64,000 nt of DNA from Chryseobacterium oryctis (GCF_025971925.1 NZ_JAPDHV010000002.1:616003-680002), one strand, 5' to 3'; shown: positions 1 through 9,354, counted from the first letter of the stretch. Numbers and translations: made by a program. Notes: generated from the sequence alone by a model not told the origin.

Positions 1-91
1 TTTCATTTGTAAAAAGAAACTTTAAATAAAGGCTGCTATTTGTTTCAAATACATTTTCTTTATCTTCGTAAGTATAGTTTATTAGAACGAA

Positions 92-1342
92 ATGTCAAAT
101 TCAGATTGTGAAATAATAGGGCAACTAAAAATTTTTGTTAAAAAAAGGTTTGGAAAGCCACTAAATTCCATAAAAAGTTTTGAAGAATTATCTGAAAATA
201 CAAATCTCAGTGTTCAGACTTTAAGACGGTTTTTTGGAAAAATAGATAAAAACAAAAAAATTGGATTAACGTCACTTTCATTGCTTTGTAAATATGTTGG
301 TTTTGCTGACTGGCAAGATTTTTCTCTAAATTTTGAAAATCAACAAAATATCTCAGATAAAGACAAAATTTACATAGAAAATATGCTTGTTTTTTTTGAG
401 AATGGAGAACGCTACAACATCGACTATCATCAAAATACTATGATTGTAGATACTCTGAATGATTATGCTAAAGTTATTTACTATAAAAAAGAAAATTTAC
501 AATTCTTTTACTCGCTTTATCAAAAAAATAATTGGTGCTCAGATTATTTTCTTGCATGGTTACCCAATTATAATTTTTTTGGTCAAGATTGGTTTAGAAC
601 CATTTTAATGAATAGAATTTCTCAAACGAAAAATATTCTTGTAAAATTGGCTCTCAACAATTTCTTATTATTAGGTTTTTTTCTTTCGAATGGCGATTGC
701 GAGTTGGCTAAAGAAATGGTTTTACTCGATAAAATATATAAAGATTATCGTGAAAATCATCAATACATGCCATATCACGAAATGCGCTATCATACAGTTA
801 AGTTGATTTTTGCAAAAAGAAATGATGATGAGGAAAGTTTTCAAAAGATAGTTAAAGTTTATATTGATGATTTGGAGAACTCTAAATTAGAAGAAATTAG
901 TCAACAGGAAATGCTTATTTTCTTTTGCAATACCCTTTTGTGGTTGGAAGAATATGATATAGCTTATTACTATTTAAAAAAAGCAAAACCCTTTTTGAAA
1001 TCTTTTCCAATTAAGAAAGATAAGCAAGAGGCTATGCATTTTTTTGGAATTAATATGGCTTTTGTAAAAACAACTTTTGCTTTAGCTTGGGTTGCAAATA
1101 AAGATTCTAATACAGAAGATTTTGAATTGACAGATTATGATTTTAATGATATTACAGGTTTGCTTTACAATGATTATATCAAAATAATGTATCTCGCAAA
1201 GTGCATCTTATCAGAAAACGGATTAGCTAAGAAAAGGTTTCTTTTTCAAGAATTAAAACCGTTGGTTGAAGACACAAACTATTCTCAAATATATCATCTT
1301 TTGCAAAATTTGGATTCTGATTTTTCTGAATATTCTTCTTGA
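92..1342 (+). CDS. Hypothetical protein with N-terminal HTH-like segment and helical C-terminal part
   Basis: A 416-residue soluble protein with no signal peptide or membrane segment. Residues about 20-60 look like a small helix-turn-helix (a 'SVQTLRRFFGKID' recognition-helix-like stretch followed by 'LTSLSLLCKYVGFADWQDF'), a layout I associate with Bacteroidota proteins of unknown function. The remaining 300 or so residues are alpha-helical and rich in Tyr, Leu and Lys, resembling TPR-type repeats such as 'WLEEYDIAYYYLKKAKPF'. A promoter-like TTTG at 39-42 and TATCTTCG at 61-68 (one mismatch to TAnnTTTG, 18-base spacing) precedes the start. A regulatory role is only inferred from the HTH-like segment. 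The neighbouring gene 75 bases downstream is also unknown. Confidence 0.7.
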   Translation: MSNSDCEIIGQLKIFVKKRFGKPLNSIKSFEELSENTNLSVQTLRRFFGKIDKNKKIGLTSLSLLCKYVGFADWQDFSLNFENQQNISDKDKIYIENMLVFFENGERYNIDYHQNTMIVDTLNDYAKVIYYKKENLQFFYSLYQKNNWCSDYFLAWLPNYNFFGQDWFRTILMNRISQTKNILVKLALNNFLLLGFFLSNGDCELAKEMVLLDKIYKDYRENHQYMPYHEMRYHTVKLIFAKRNDDEESFQKIVKVYIDDLENSKLEEISQQEMLIFFCNTLLWLEEYDIAYYYLKKAKPFLKSFPIKKDKQEAMHFFGINMAFVKTTFALAWVANKDSNTEDFELTDYDFNDITGLLYNDYIKIMYLAKCILSENGLAKKRFLFQELKPLVEDTNYSQIYHLLQNLDSDFSEYSS

Positions 1343-1416
1343 TTTTCTTTTTAAGATTGGACACGTTTGGACTTTTTGTTATGGCTTTCTCAGAGTATTT
1401 TTGAGAAAAAATTTAT

Positions 1417-2028
1417 ATGAAAACAGAAGTTAAAGCATTTAAAATTACTTCATTAAAAGGAAATAATTATTTAGTCGAAGTTGTTAATGATGGAAACACG
1501 CTTCCTCAAGTGAAAGTTTTTAAACAAGTTGAAAATGCGTTTGAAGTTGCAAAAAATGAATTTGATATTTCTCCTACGATAGAAGGTCGAAAAAGTGAAT
1601 TGAATACACGAGAAATGTGGAACAAAATTTTAAAAATAATTCCGATTGTTTTAATGCTGTGTGTTTTTATCAATTCTTGTCAAAAACATGCTTCATCAGA
1701 GCCGTTAGATATAGATCCGCTTCGGAGTGTTTATTTTTATGATAATTATGGTGTTGGTTACAACATGCGAGATGCTAAAAATATTAAGGATGCAGAAGAT
1801 AGAGCAGATATTTATTTGAATAGATTAGATAAGTATTTTGAATTTTTGGCTTCAAAACCGGTTAATGGAGTAAATGAGAACCGTAAATTTGAAGCAATGG
1901 GTTATTTAGATAAATATTCGAATAATGAGGTTTTTAAAATTGAAAATCTTAGTCGTGAAGATCAGTTACAGGTTCAACAGTATATTTATAGTAAAAGAAA
2001 AATGTTAGATAAATGGTTTAAAAGATAA
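1417..2028 (+). CDS. Hypothetical protein with internal lipobox-like membrane segment
   Basis: A 203-residue unknown protein. Residues 1-66 are hydrophilic. They are followed by a stretch starting at Met67 (base 1615) that looks exactly like a lipoprotein signal: charged n-region, hydrophobic 'IIPIVLMLCVFIN', then Ser-Cys-Gln. The remainder (about 110 residues) is hydrophilic and helical. Two readings are possible: a single-pass membrane protein with a cytoplasmic N-terminal domain, or two translation products, the shorter being an outer-membrane lipoprotein from 1615. I keep the longer form because the reading frame is continuous and the N-terminal part looks coding. No known domain is recognised. 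Confidence 0.6.
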   Translation: MKTEVKAFKITSLKGNNYLVEVVNDGNTLPQVKVFKQVENAFEVAKNEFDISPTIEGRKSELNTREMWNKILKIIPIVLMLCVFINSCQKHASSEPLDIDPLRSVYFYDNYGVGYNMRDAKNIKDAEDRADIYLNRLDKYFEFLASKPVNGVNENRKFEAMGYLDKYSNNEVFKIENLSREDQLQVQQYIYSKRKMLDKWFKR

Positions 2029-2068
2029 ATTAATTGTTGGTAAAATTAGCGATATTGAAATTGAACAA

Positions 2069-2101
2069 AAAAGGAAGACTTCAAAAAGAAATCTTCCTTT
2101 T
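2069..2101. terminator. Bidirectional terminator between the unknown gene and acnB
   Basis: A 14-base stem (2069-2082 with 2088-2101, one mismatch) around an AAAAA loop, with A-rich and T-rich flanks. It lies between convergent genes ending at 2028 and 2137, so it can serve both. Confidence 0.8.
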
Positions 2102-2136
2102 ATATTTAAAAAGTCTTTGACTTAATTCAAAATCTA

Positions 2137-4917
2137 TTAATGACCAACCGTTACCAATTCTTTGATCGATGGGACGAAAGTTGTTAAATCAATTCCTTCA
2201 ACAGCTGTTTTGTATTCGTCGATGCTCGGAATTCTTCCCATTACTGCAGATAAAACTACAACCGGAGTAGATGCTAATAACGATTCACCTTTTTTACGGT
2301 CGGAATCTTCTACAACTCTTCCTTGGAAAAGTCGGGTAGAAGTTGCCAAAACAGTATCTCCTTTTTCAGCTTTTTCCTGGTTACCCATACATAGGTTACA
2401 TCCAGGACGCTCAAGGTACATCATATTTTCATACTGTGTACGGGCTTCGCCTTTCGGAGCAGCATCGTTGAATTCAAAACCTGAATATTTCTCTAATAAT
2501 TCCCAGTCGCCTTCAGCCTTTAATTCATCAATGATATTATAAGTTGGAGCCGCAACTACTAATGGAGCCTGGAATTCTACTTTACCATTTTGTTTTTCAA
2601 GATTTCTCAACATTTGAGAAACAATTTTAAGGTCGCCTTTGTGAACCATACAAGATCCCACGAAACCAAGGTCAACTTTTTTCTCACCTCCGTAGTAAGT
2701 AAGATCTCTGATTGTATCGTGTGTATATCTTTTAGAGACGTCCTCATTGTTTACATCCGGGTCTGCAATCATTGGCTCAACGATTACATCTAGATCAACA
2801 ACTACCTCTGCATAATATTTTGCATTAGCATCCGGAGTTAAAGCTGGTTTTTCACCAGTTCTTATTTCCTCGATTCTCTTGTTTGCTTTATTAATTAACC
2901 CTTGAAGAACATGGTTTTTATTGTCCATTCCTTTGTCGATCATAATCTGGATTCTGCTTTTTGCTATTTCCAAAGATTCTATCAAAGTTTCGTCCTGAGA
3001 AATACAGATAGAAGCCTTAGCTTTCATTTCTGCGGTCCAGTCTGTGAATGTAAATGCCTGGTCAGCAGGAAGTGTCCCGATATGAACCTCAATAATTCTT
3101 CCCTGGAAAACATTTTCACCATCAAATTGCTTCAACATCTGAGCTTGGGTTGCATGAACTACATCACGGAAATCCATGTGTTCTTTCATATCTCCTTTGA
3201 AGGTCACTTTCACAGATTCAGGGATTGGCATTGATGCTTCACCTGTTGCCAAAGCTAAAGCTACAGTTCCTGAGTCGGCTCCGAAAGCAACACCTTTAGA
3301 CATTCTGGTGTGAGAGTCACCTCCGATGATGATTGCCCATTCGTCAACCGTAATATCATTAAGAACTTTGTGAATAACGTCTGTCATTGCATGATATTCA
3401 CCTTTCGGGTCACGCGCTGTGATTACTCCGAAATCGTTCATGAATTTCATTAATTTAGGAATGTTTGTCTGAGCTTTTTTATCCCAAACTGATGCCGTAT
3501 GACATCCTGACTGATAGGCTCCGTCTACGATTGGAGAAATAACAGTTGCAGCCATAGACTCTAATTCCTGAGCAGTCATCAAACCTGTCGTGTCCTGAGA
3601 ACCAACAATGTTTACCTCTACACGAACGTCAGAACCAGCGTGTAATACTTTTCCTGGAGTAGTTCCTACTGCATTTCTGTTGAAGATTTTTTCAACAGCA
3701 GTAAGACCTTGTCCCTCAATAGAAATTTCTTTAGAAGGAGCAAAAACTGTCGGAGGTGTAATTCCTAAAGTTTTTGCAGCAAATGTTTGGATTTTTTTTC
3801 CGAAAACGATTGCGTAAGAACCACCAGCTCTGATGAATTCTAACTTTTGAGGAGTAAAAGATTTTGAAATATCTTTCAATTCTTTATCTCCATTGTATAA
3901 TTTCTTTTCTTTAGTATTGATTGTTAAAACTGTTCCTGTTGCTACAGAATAAGCTTCTTCTAAAACGATTTCCCCATTCTCATTACGAACCGGATTTCCA
4001 TTTTCGTCTAGTTTTTTCACCCAGTTTTGAAGGTCGATTCCGATACCTCCGGTAACGTCTACTGTTGTAAGGAAAATCGGAGAAATACCGTTTGTTCCAC
4101 CTACAATCGGAGCAATGTTTACAAAAGGTACATAAGGACTTGCTTGTTTTCCTGTCCAAAGTGCTACGTTGTTTACACCTGACATTCTTGAAGATCCAAC
4201 CCCCATTGTTCCTTTTTCTGCGATCAACATTACACTTGCATCAGGATGTTGTGCTTGTAAAGCTTTGATTTGTTCCTGAGCTTCCGGAGTAATCATGCAT
4301 TTTCCATGAAGTTCACGATCTGATCTTGAGTGTGCCTGATTTCCTGGGGAAAGTAAATCGGTAGAAATGTCGCCTTCACCAGCAATGAAAGTAACAACTT
4401 TAATTTCTTCTGCAACTTCAGGAAGTTTAGTGAAAAACTCTGCTTTTGCATAGCTTTCCAAAATATCTTTAGCGATTTCATTCCCGCTGTTGTATGCATT
4501 TTTCAGACGTTCTGTATCAGCATCATATAAGAAAACCTGTGTTTTAAGAACTTCGGCAGCTTGTTTTGCAATAGTTTCATCATTACCTAAAGCTAAATCA
4601 AGTAATACCTCAATTGACGGACCTCCTTTCATGTGAGATAAAAGCTCAAATGCGAAAGTAGGCGTGATTTCTTCAACCAAAGATTCGCCAAGAATGATTT
4701 CTTTTAAAAATTTCGCTTTTACACCTGCTGCACTTGTTGTTCCAGGCAAAGTATTGTAGATGAAAAATTTTAGAGAATTAGCTCTGTGTTCGTTGGCTGT
4801 GTCTTTAATCTGATCAATAATTGCGCTTAGTAATTCCGCGCTGTCAATTGGTTTTGGGTGAAGTCCCTGTGTTTTTCTTTCCTCAATTTCTTGGATGTAA
4901 TCCTGATAAATATTCAT
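2137..4917 (-). CDS. acnB: Bifunctional aconitate hydratase 2 / 2-methylisocitrate dehydratase (AcnB type)
   Basis: Converts citrate to isocitrate via cis-aconitate in the TCA cycle, in the cytoplasm. The 926-residue length and the domain order (N-terminal HEAT-like domain, then swivel domain, then the [4Fe-4S] catalytic core) fit AcnB rather than AcnA. Cluster ligand cysteines are visible in 'GSCMVHKGD' and in 'GCNLCMGNQ' near the C-terminus, followed by the 'TSTRLFQGR' segment. The frame is open back to 4995, but the start at 4917 ('MNIYQDYIQEIEER') matches the usual AcnB N-terminus, and the extra 26 residues look non-coding. A minus-strand TAATTTTG at 5076-5083 would give a leader of about 150 bases. 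Confidence 0.97.
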   Translation of the reverse strand: MNIYQDYIQEIEERKTQGLHPKPIDSAELLSAIIDQIKDTANEHRANSLKFFIYNTLPGTTSAAGVKAKFLKEIILGESLVEEITPTFAFELLSHMKGGPSIEVLLDLALGNDETIAKQAAEVLKTQVFLYDADTERLKNAYNSGNEIAKDILESYAKAEFFTKLPEVAEEIKVVTFIAGEGDISTDLLSPGNQAHSRSDRELHGKCMITPEAQEQIKALQAQHPDASVMLIAEKGTMGVGSSRMSGVNNVALWTGKQASPYVPFVNIAPIVGGTNGISPIFLTTVDVTGGIGIDLQNWVKKLDENGNPVRNENGEIVLEEAYSVATGTVLTINTKEKKLYNGDKELKDISKSFTPQKLEFIRAGGSYAIVFGKKIQTFAAKTLGITPPTVFAPSKEISIEGQGLTAVEKIFNRNAVGTTPGKVLHAGSDVRVEVNIVGSQDTTGLMTAQELESMAATVISPIVDGAYQSGCHTASVWDKKAQTNIPKLMKFMNDFGVITARDPKGEYHAMTDVIHKVLNDITVDEWAIIIGGDSHTRMSKGVAFGADSGTVALALATGEASMPIPESVKVTFKGDMKEHMDFRDVVHATQAQMLKQFDGENVFQGRIIEVHIGTLPADQAFTFTDWTAEMKAKASICISQDETLIESLEIAKSRIQIMIDKGMDNKNHVLQGLINKANKRIEEIRTGEKPALTPDANAKYYAEVVVDLDVIVEPMIADPDVNNEDVSKRYTHDTIRDLTYYGGEKKVDLGFVGSCMVHKGDLKIVSQMLRNLEKQNGKVEFQAPLVVAAPTYNIIDELKAEGDWELLEKYSGFEFNDAAPKGEARTQYENMMYLERPGCNLCMGNQEKAEKGDTVLATSTRLFQGRVVEDSDRKKGESLLASTPVVVLSAVMGRIPSIDEYKTAVEGIDLTTFVPSIKELVTVGH

Positions 4918-5075
4918 AATAATAGAAGTCTTTTCAATTTTAAAGTAGAATATAAGGCTGTTTTTGTAAGTCTGAAGTCGATATAATCTACACATTTTTA
5001 ATGTGAGATAATATTCTGTCCCAAGTGATTATAAAATGGAATTCTCAAAAATTATCAAACAGTCAAAAATGCTCC

Positions 5076-5083
5076 CAAAATTA
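5076..5083 (-). promoter_or_regulatory. Candidate -7 promoter element for acnB
   Basis: The reverse strand reads TAATTTTG, an exact match to the Bacteroidota -7 consensus TAnnTTTG, in the 260-base gap upstream of acnB. No clear -33 TTTG was found at the expected spacing. Confidence 0.45.
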
Positions 5084-5161
5084 CGAATTTTTAATATTTT
5101 ATGAGGTGAATTTATTTAGATTCTTTATAAATATGAATTTTATAAATTCTATTTTTAGTTG

Positions 5162-5169
5162 TATTTTTG
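5162..5169 (+). promoter_or_regulatory. Candidate -7 promoter element, very close to the start codon
   Basis: TATTTTTG matches TAnnTTTG exactly and ends 7 bases before the first ATG at 5177. Transcription from it would give a nearly leaderless mRNA. Confidence 0.5.
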
Positions 5170-5176
5170 TAGACAA

Positions 5177-5953
5177 ATGATGAATATGAAAAATGTAGTT
5201 ATTCTTTTCTGTGTATTTGTTTCGATTACTGTTTTTTCTCAGGCTAAAATTGTTAAAAAAAATCAGATAAAAAACACTCAGAAAACGATTGTTAAAAAGG
5301 TTTCTGGAGGATCTCATCCCGAGCTGGATCTTACTATAATTAATGAAGAACTTCCTGCTTTAATTCCTAAAAAAAAGGATGGAAAATTCGGATATATTAA
5401 CCAAAAAGGAAAATTTGTAATTCAACCGGAATATCATATTGCCGTTTTTTTCTATGAAGACTGTAATCTTTTGAATTCTCCGAATGAAAAAATCAGAAAA
5501 TTTGGAACCAACGAATATGCTACTGTTGAAAAAGATTTGATTTCTTATAGAATCAACAGGGCAGGAAAAAGAGTGTATCAGTACAAAACATCTGATTTAG
5601 GAAAATGTCAGTTAGAATTTAAGGAACAACAATTTCAGGGCTATGTAAAAAATGGCTTCTATGGAATTATTGAAAAATCAAGGTTTTTCAATGCAGAAGA
5701 TTATAGAGATTATCAGATATATCCTCAGTATGAATATCTTCACATCATGGAAGGAGATGATGTTTCAAACCCAATGATTGTAGCTTCTCATAACGATCGT
5801 TTTGGTGTTATTGATATTCACAATAAAATCATTATTCCTTTCGAGTATGATGATATTAAAAGAAATTTTAGCTGGAAATTAGGTAAGATGTTTGAGGTTT
5901 CAAAAGATGGGGTGAATTATTATTATATTGATTCTCAAAATAATGCGTATTGA
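5177..5953 (+). CDS. WG-repeat protein with signal peptide
   Basis: A secreted or periplasmic protein of about 258 residues. The N-terminus is a signal peptide ('VVILFCVFVSITVFSQA'). The body carries WG-type repeats: 'GKFGYINQKGKFVIQPEY', a degenerate copy around 'NGFYGIIEK', and 'DRFGVIDIHNKIIIPFEYDD'. WG repeats are beta-rich modules common in Bacteroidota surface proteins; no specific function is known to me. ATG codons at 5177, 5180 and 5186 are all possible starts. I chose the first because the -7 element at 5162 leaves no room for a more distant one. Confidence 0.75.
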   Translation: MMNMKNVVILFCVFVSITVFSQAKIVKKNQIKNTQKTIVKKVSGGSHPELDLTIINEELPALIPKKKDGKFGYINQKGKFVIQPEYHIAVFFYEDCNLLNSPNEKIRKFGTNEYATVEKDLISYRINRAGKRVYQYKTSDLGKCQLEFKEQQFQGYVKNGFYGIIEKSRFFNAEDYRDYQIYPQYEYLHIMEGDDVSNPMIVASHNDRFGVIDIHNKIIIPFEYDDIKRNFSWKLGKMFEVSKDGVNYYYIDSQNNAY

Positions 5954-5991
5954 TTTTGAGATAAAATATTTTTTGTAATTTCGCTGCTGAA

Positions 5992-6062
5992 ATAAAGGGG
6001 TGCTGTAACAGGCTGAGATTATACCCAATGAACCTGGAACGGGTAATGCTGTTTAGGGAATT
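5992..6062 (+). promoter_or_regulatory. TPP (thiamine pyrophosphate) riboswitch, THI element
   Basis: The conserved blocks appear in order: 'aaaggggtgct', 'caggctgagatt', 'ataccc', 'gaacctg', 'gggtaatgct' and 'tttagggaa'. The terminal GGGG...(T)AGGG arrangement and the CTGAGA motif are diagnostic of the TPP aptamer. It stands 122 bases upstream of a TonB-dependent receptor, a known arrangement for thiamine outer-membrane transporters in Bacteroidota. The region from 6066 to 6137, where the expression platform should be, is occupied by a dispersed repeat. Confidence 0.95.
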
Positions 6063-6065
6063 TAA

Positions 6066-6137
6066 AATGTACCAATGAAACAATATAGCAATGTACCATT
6101 TGATTGTTAGATTGTTAAAATAATAAATTGCTACATT
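6066..6137. repeat. Dispersed intergenic repeat, family B copy 1
   Basis: An AT-rich stretch built from short modules of the type ATGTACCAATG / CAATxTAxCA and their reverse complements (TGTTAGATTGTTA, TTGCTACATT). Related stretches occur at 41250, 52193 and 52534. It sits between the TPP aptamer and the receptor start. Confidence 0.55.
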
Positions 6138-6183
6138 AATTTAATCCGCCCCTTTTATTCATTAAATTTTAAAGATTTATAGA

Positions 6184-8289
6184 ATGAAAGGTTTATTTTT
6201 TTTAGGGCTTACCGTAGGCTCTTTCGCTTTTGTACAAGCGCAAAATACCGATTCCTTGAAAATAAAGGAAATTGAAGCTGTTAATTTTACCAAAAGACTT
6301 CCTGTTGCCAAAGAAATTATCAACGTTGCAAAAGATGTGGATGGTCGAAACCTTGGTCAGGATTTACCTGTTCTTTTAAAAAATCAAACTTCTGTTATTT
6401 CTACTTCTGATGCAGGAAACGGAGTAGGATACACTGGTTTTAGAATTCGTGGAGTTGCAGGAAGGGGAATTAATGTAATGATGAACGGAGTTCCTTATAA
6501 TGATACAGAGAGCCAGGGGACTTTTTTTGTAAACGTACCTGATTTAACGAGTTCTGCTTCCCAAATTGTGATTCAGAGAGGTGTAGGAACTTCAAATAAT
6601 GGAGTCTCAGCGTTTGGAGCAAGTATTAATGTCATTTCTAAAGAACCTGAAGAAAAGTTTTATTTCAAAACAGATGACAGTTATGGATCATTTAATACCT
6701 ATAAATATTCTGCTGAAATAGGTTCTGGAAAATTCTGGAAAAATCGCCTTTCTGTAATGGGTAGATATACTCATATCAATTCGGATGGGTATATTGACAG
6801 GGCATTTTCAAAACTTAATTCTTATAATTTTACAGCTCTTTTTGAAGAAGGGAAAACCAGAATTCGTTTCATGGCTTTTGGCGGAAAAGAAAAAACGTAT
6901 CAGGCTTGGAACGGAATAGACAGAAAAACTTGGGGGACTGACCCGAAGTTTAATTATTCGGGAGCTATTTATGACTCAAATTGGGAAAATATTGTTGGTT
7001 TTTACGATAATGAAACAGATAATTACAGACAAAATCATTATCAGTTGCTTTGGGAACAAAAATTTAACAATCGTTGGAATTTAGAAACGACTTTGCATTA
7101 CACCAAAGGTAAAGGGTATTATGAAAATTACAAGCAAGGAAATCCTTTCACAAGATATAATTTACCTGATTTTAATAATGAAAAATATTCAGATTTTATC
7201 AGAAAAAAATGGTTGAATAATGACTTTTACGGAATTGTTTCAACATTGTATGGGAAATTTGAAAATCTTGACCTGAATTTCGGAGCTGTCGCCAATCAAT
7301 ATTATGGAAAGCATTTTGGAAATGTAAGCGGAGTTTTTATTCCTGAAATTAATGAGCATGAATATTACAGAAATCGTTCTGTGAAAAGTGAAGCTGCAGG
7401 TTTTGCAAAAGCATTGATTAAAGTAAATGATTTTGAGTTTTTTGGAGATTTACAGCTTAGATATATCGATTATGATACCAAAATTCTAACGGAGGGAGAT
7501 GATGAAGGTGGTAATTTGAAAAAAAACTGGCTGTTTTTTAATCCTAAAGCAGGTGTGAATTATAGAATCAATAATGGAAAGCTCTTTCTTTCGTATGCAC
7601 ATGCGCAACGTGAGCCGAACCGCGATGATTTGATGGCTGATAATAATGTGAAAGCCGAAAAACTTCATGATTTTGAAGCTGGAATTGAAAAACAGTTTGG
7701 TACTCTATCTTTGACTGCAAATCTCTACTATATGTATTATGTAAATCAGTTGGTTCTAAACGGAGAATTGAATAATGTAGGAGCTTTTATCAGAACAAAC
7801 TCAGGAGAAAGTTATAGAAGAGGTGTGGAAATTGGAGCTTTGGCGAAACTTACGAAGCAATGGGAGCTTTCAGGAAATGTGAGCTTGAGCCAAAACAGAA
7901 ATTTAGATTTTAAGATTGAGAATGAAACAGTGGTGAAAAAGTTAGGAAATACTCAAATATCTTTCTCTCCTGATGTGATTGCTAATTTAAGTTTGAAATT
8001 TATTCCTAATAAAAATTTCCAATTTGCTTTGATGAATCAATATGTGGGTAAACAGTATCTTGACAATTCTGAAGATAAAAATTTACAGTTAAAAGATTAT
8101 TTTCTGACTGATTTTAATGCTCAGTATCAGTTTAAAATTAAGAACAATGATATTGCTTTGAAATTGTTGATAAACAATCTTTTTAATAAAAAATATGTGA
8201 ACAATGGAGCGGTTTATGATGGTGCGCCCTATTATTTTTCCCAGGCGGGTACGAACTTCATGTTCGGAATCAGCTGGAAAATTCAGTAA
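6184..8289 (+). CDS. TonB-dependent outer-membrane receptor, probable thiamine transporter
   Basis: A 701-residue outer-membrane beta-barrel with a signal peptide ('GLFFLGLTVGSFAFVQA', cut before Gln-Asn) and a plug domain at about residues 40-160 ('RIRGVAGRGINVMMNGVPYNDTESQGTFF' region). Many aromatic-terminated barrel strands follow, ending in a C-terminal '...GISWKIQ' strand. The length is typical for a vitamin or siderophore receptor without a carboxypeptidase-like extension. Substrate is inferred from the TPP riboswitch directly upstream, which would lower expression when thiamine pyrophosphate is plentiful. No thi or pnuT-like gene is adjacent. A UUCG-loop terminator follows at 8346. 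Confidence 0.92.
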   Translation: MKGLFFLGLTVGSFAFVQAQNTDSLKIKEIEAVNFTKRLPVAKEIINVAKDVDGRNLGQDLPVLLKNQTSVISTSDAGNGVGYTGFRIRGVAGRGINVMMNGVPYNDTESQGTFFVNVPDLTSSASQIVIQRGVGTSNNGVSAFGASINVISKEPEEKFYFKTDDSYGSFNTYKYSAEIGSGKFWKNRLSVMGRYTHINSDGYIDRAFSKLNSYNFTALFEEGKTRIRFMAFGGKEKTYQAWNGIDRKTWGTDPKFNYSGAIYDSNWENIVGFYDNETDNYRQNHYQLLWEQKFNNRWNLETTLHYTKGKGYYENYKQGNPFTRYNLPDFNNEKYSDFIRKKWLNNDFYGIVSTLYGKFENLDLNFGAVANQYYGKHFGNVSGVFIPEINEHEYYRNRSVKSEAAGFAKALIKVNDFEFFGDLQLRYIDYDTKILTEGDDEGGNLKKNWLFFNPKAGVNYRINNGKLFLSYAHAQREPNRDDLMADNNVKAEKLHDFEAGIEKQFGTLSLTANLYYMYYVNQLVLNGELNNVGAFIRTNSGESYRRGVEIGALAKLTKQWELSGNVSLSQNRNLDFKIENETVVKKLGNTQISFSPDVIANLSLKFIPNKNFQFALMNQYVGKQYLDNSEDKNLQLKDYFLTDFNAQYQFKIKNNDIALKLLINNLFNKKYVNNGAVYDGAPYYFSQAGTNFMFGISWKIQ

Positions 8290-8345
8290 TATACATTATG
8301 AATATTTTGCATTGATATAAACGTAAAATGTTAGATTTAATTTTC

Positions 8346-8371
8346 AAGACTACTTCGGTAGTCTTTTTTGT
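8346..8371 (+). terminator. Rho-independent terminator with UUCG tetraloop
   Basis: A perfect 8-bp stem (AAGACTAC / GTAGTCTT) around TTCG, followed by a T-run. It lies 56 bases after the TonB receptor stop codon. Confidence 0.9.
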
Positions 8372-8592
8372 ATTATGTAAAAATGTGTTTAAAAATTATG
8401 AAATGTTTAAAGATTAAATGTTTTGTTTGATTAATGATTTTATAATAAAATGGTGATATTGGGGTTTTGAATTTAAAAAAGCAAAATGAATCTTATGACT
8501 ATTGGTTTATAAATTAAAAAATATAGGTTTTATTCATATCATTTTCAAGACTTTTGTACAAATAAATGCAATAAAAATTCGTGAAAAAGTTA

Positions 8593-8600
8593 TAAATTTG
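8593..8600 (+). promoter_or_regulatory. Candidate -7 promoter element for the HU-like gene
   Basis: TAAATTTG is an exact TAnnTTTG match ending 7 bases before the ATG at 8608, again predicting a very short or absent leader. Confidence 0.55.
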
Positions 8601-8607
8601 CCCTCAA

Positions 8608-9354
8608 ATGAATATTTCAGCTTACATTTTAGAATATCTGAAACAATTTGGTACTGTTACAGTTCCGGAATTTGGCGTGTTTTCTTTAGAGAACTCCAAA
8701 GCGATTATTAATTCTGAAAACGGAAGTATACTTCCTCCTGCGAGAAAAATTGCCTTTGTTCCTGATTATGAAATTCAGTCCGATGAACTGATTTCTTTTA
8801 TTGCGGAACAAAAACAAATGTCTTTTGAGGCTTCAAAAAGTGATTTGAAAATTCAGACAGACTTTTGGAAAAAGAAACTTCAGGCAGATCAGTTTTTAGA
8901 AATTCCTAACCTTGGAAAGATTGTAATTGAAGATTCAGAGTTTCATTTTAACGGAAATAGAATAGAATCCGGTCATCCTGACTTTTACGGATTGGAAGAA
9001 ATCAAAATTTCAGATATTAAGAACAAAGAGAAATCCGGGATGTCTGAAAAACCACAACAAGAATATAAGCTTTGGAAATCCTTTGTTTGGATTTTACTTA
9101 TTATTCTTCCTGTTGGGGTAATTGCTTATTTGGGAATTACCGATCCGGAAGTTCTTTTTGGGAAGCCTTCTTTCCAGAAAGAGAAGGATTCTATCAAAGC
9201 TGAACTGAGCAAACCAAAAGTTGTAGAAATAGATACCATAAAGCTAGAAATGGATTCTACAATGATGAAAATTGCAGATTCTCTGAAAAAAGATTCAATC
9301 AGTAAAGTTCCTGCAATTTCAAACAAGAACACTAAGAATAAATGGCAAAAGTAA
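8608..9354 (+). CDS. HU-CCDC81-like domain membrane protein
   Basis: A 248-residue protein. Residues 1-65 and about 66-130 look like the paired bacterial HU-CCDC81 domains ('ILEYLKQFGTVTVPEFGVFSLE' in the first). A single membrane helix follows at about 157-177 ('FVWILLIILPVGVIAYLGI') with a charged, low-complexity periplasmic tail. Relatives in Bacteroidota often end in a SPOR peptidoglycan-binding domain, which is missing here. The family suggests a membrane-tethered DNA- or polymer-binding role linked to the envelope, but the function is unproven. Its end overlaps the start of the next gene by 13 bases, so the two are probably co-transcribed. Confidence 0.75.
   Translation: MNISAYILEYLKQFGTVTVPEFGVFSLENSKAIINSENGSILPPARKIAFVPDYEIQSDELISFIAEQKQMSFEASKSDLKIQTDFWKKKLQADQFLEIPNLGKIVIEDSEFHFNGNRIESGHPDFYGLEEIKISDIKNKEKSGMSEKPQQEYKLWKSFVWILLIILPVGVIAYLGITDPEVLFGKPSFQKEKDSIKAELSKPKVVEIDTIKLEMDSTMMKIADSLKKDSISKVPAISNKNTKNKWQK

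Larger units (their letters stand above)
8290..8607. other. Intergenic region of 318 bases
   Basis: It holds the terminator of the TonB receptor gene (8346-8371) and, at its right end, a -7 promoter element (8593-8600). The approximately 220 bases between are very AT-rich, and I see no convincing gene, structured RNA or repeat in them. Confidence 0.6.

Noticed and set aside
4918..4995. N-terminal extension of acnB
   Set aside because: Standard AcnB N-terminus begins at 4917; the extension is unlike AcnB and lies in the leader.
8502..8711. A 69-codon open frame overlapping the HU-like gene start
   Set aside because: It uses a different frame across the promoter and gene start; the HU-like frame has a -7 element and recognisable domains.
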